From: Linnemannia hyalina
Taxonomy: Eukaryota > Mortierellomycota > Mortierellomycetes > Mortierellales > Mortierellaceae
Direction: 5' to 3'
DNA length: 64,000 bases
Assembly (NCBI GenBank): GCA_019671135.1
Contig: JAHRHY010000026.1
Location: 310,001 to 374,000 of the forward strand
Below the pieces are notes generated by a model that saw only the letters and a list, made by a program, of their open reading frames with translations, did no database searches and had not been told where the DNA came from. Of this stretch, positions 63,961 through 64,000 are shown piece by piece; the stretch's first letter is position 1; every line of letters begins with the position of its first letter. Both the position numbers and the translations under genes were made by a program.

Positions 63961-64000
63961 AAGACTGTAACGGTCTCGTTGAAGGATATTATTCGGAAAG

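Noticed and set aside
1..64000. CRISPR arrays or bacterial operons
   Set aside because: No spaced direct repeats of that form; spliced genes show that the sequence is eukaryotic.

Overview
The window looks like a chromosomal segment of an early-diverging filamentous fungus, most likely Mortierellomycota (Mortierella-like). Single genes carry up to six exons joined by short GT-AG introns, and intergenic tracts are pyrimidine-rich. The gene content fits this group: an MCM1-type MADS-box factor, F-box/LRR protein, fungal dynamin, FAD monooxygenase, DUF4238 protein and Crinkler-like relics. The transposon mix (DIRS, Helitron, LINE, hAT) also fits. The lineage assignment is inference. Exon limits were placed by eye from splice signals and reading-frame continuity.

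Layout. 1-12.4 kb is mostly host genes: a MADS-box regulator (+), convergent with a secreted GH31 glucosidase bearing two trefoil domains (-), then a 99-aa unknown (-) and an F-box/LRR protein (-) with one frameshift. 12.8-17.5 kb is repeat-rich: an 800-bp foldback element, fragments of 28S rRNA, and three arrays of a related 20-bp unit. A two-exon small secreted protein with its own TATA box sits at its edge. 17.49-21.00 kb is a DIRS-type retroelement with inverted termini and an internal complementary region but no recognisable tyrosine recombinase.

21.5-33.1 kb returns to host genes: a six-exon FAD monooxygenase, a tentative 110-aa gene, an intronless dynamin-like GTPase, and an unknown protein with a duplicated 69-residue module. 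33.2-38.4 kb is a graveyard: a decayed Crinkler-like P-loop gene, a decayed multi-exon gene and a truncated hAT transposase with a TCGA-dense end. A second small secreted protein lies at 38.7-39.1 kb, followed by sparse sequence to 44 kb.

44.1-45.5 kb holds a DUF4238 gene behind a long CT microsatellite. A full-length LINE (46.74-52.15 kb, minus) is bracketed by a 13-bp target-site duplication and is damaged mainly by one frameshift in ORF2. A membrane-anchored alpha/beta hydrolase follows.

54.9-61.6 kb is again mobile DNA: two MITE-like elements and two copies of one Helitron 3' end. One copy belongs to a decayed Rep/helicase Helitron. The other abuts a cysteine-bearing, probably secreted host-type gene that has its own promoter. 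The last 2 kb carries a multi-exon unknown gene with several apparent frameshifts.

The genes form no operon or obvious pathway. The themes are secreted proteins near transposons, and repeated one-base frameshifts, several in homopolymers, that could be decay or assembly error.
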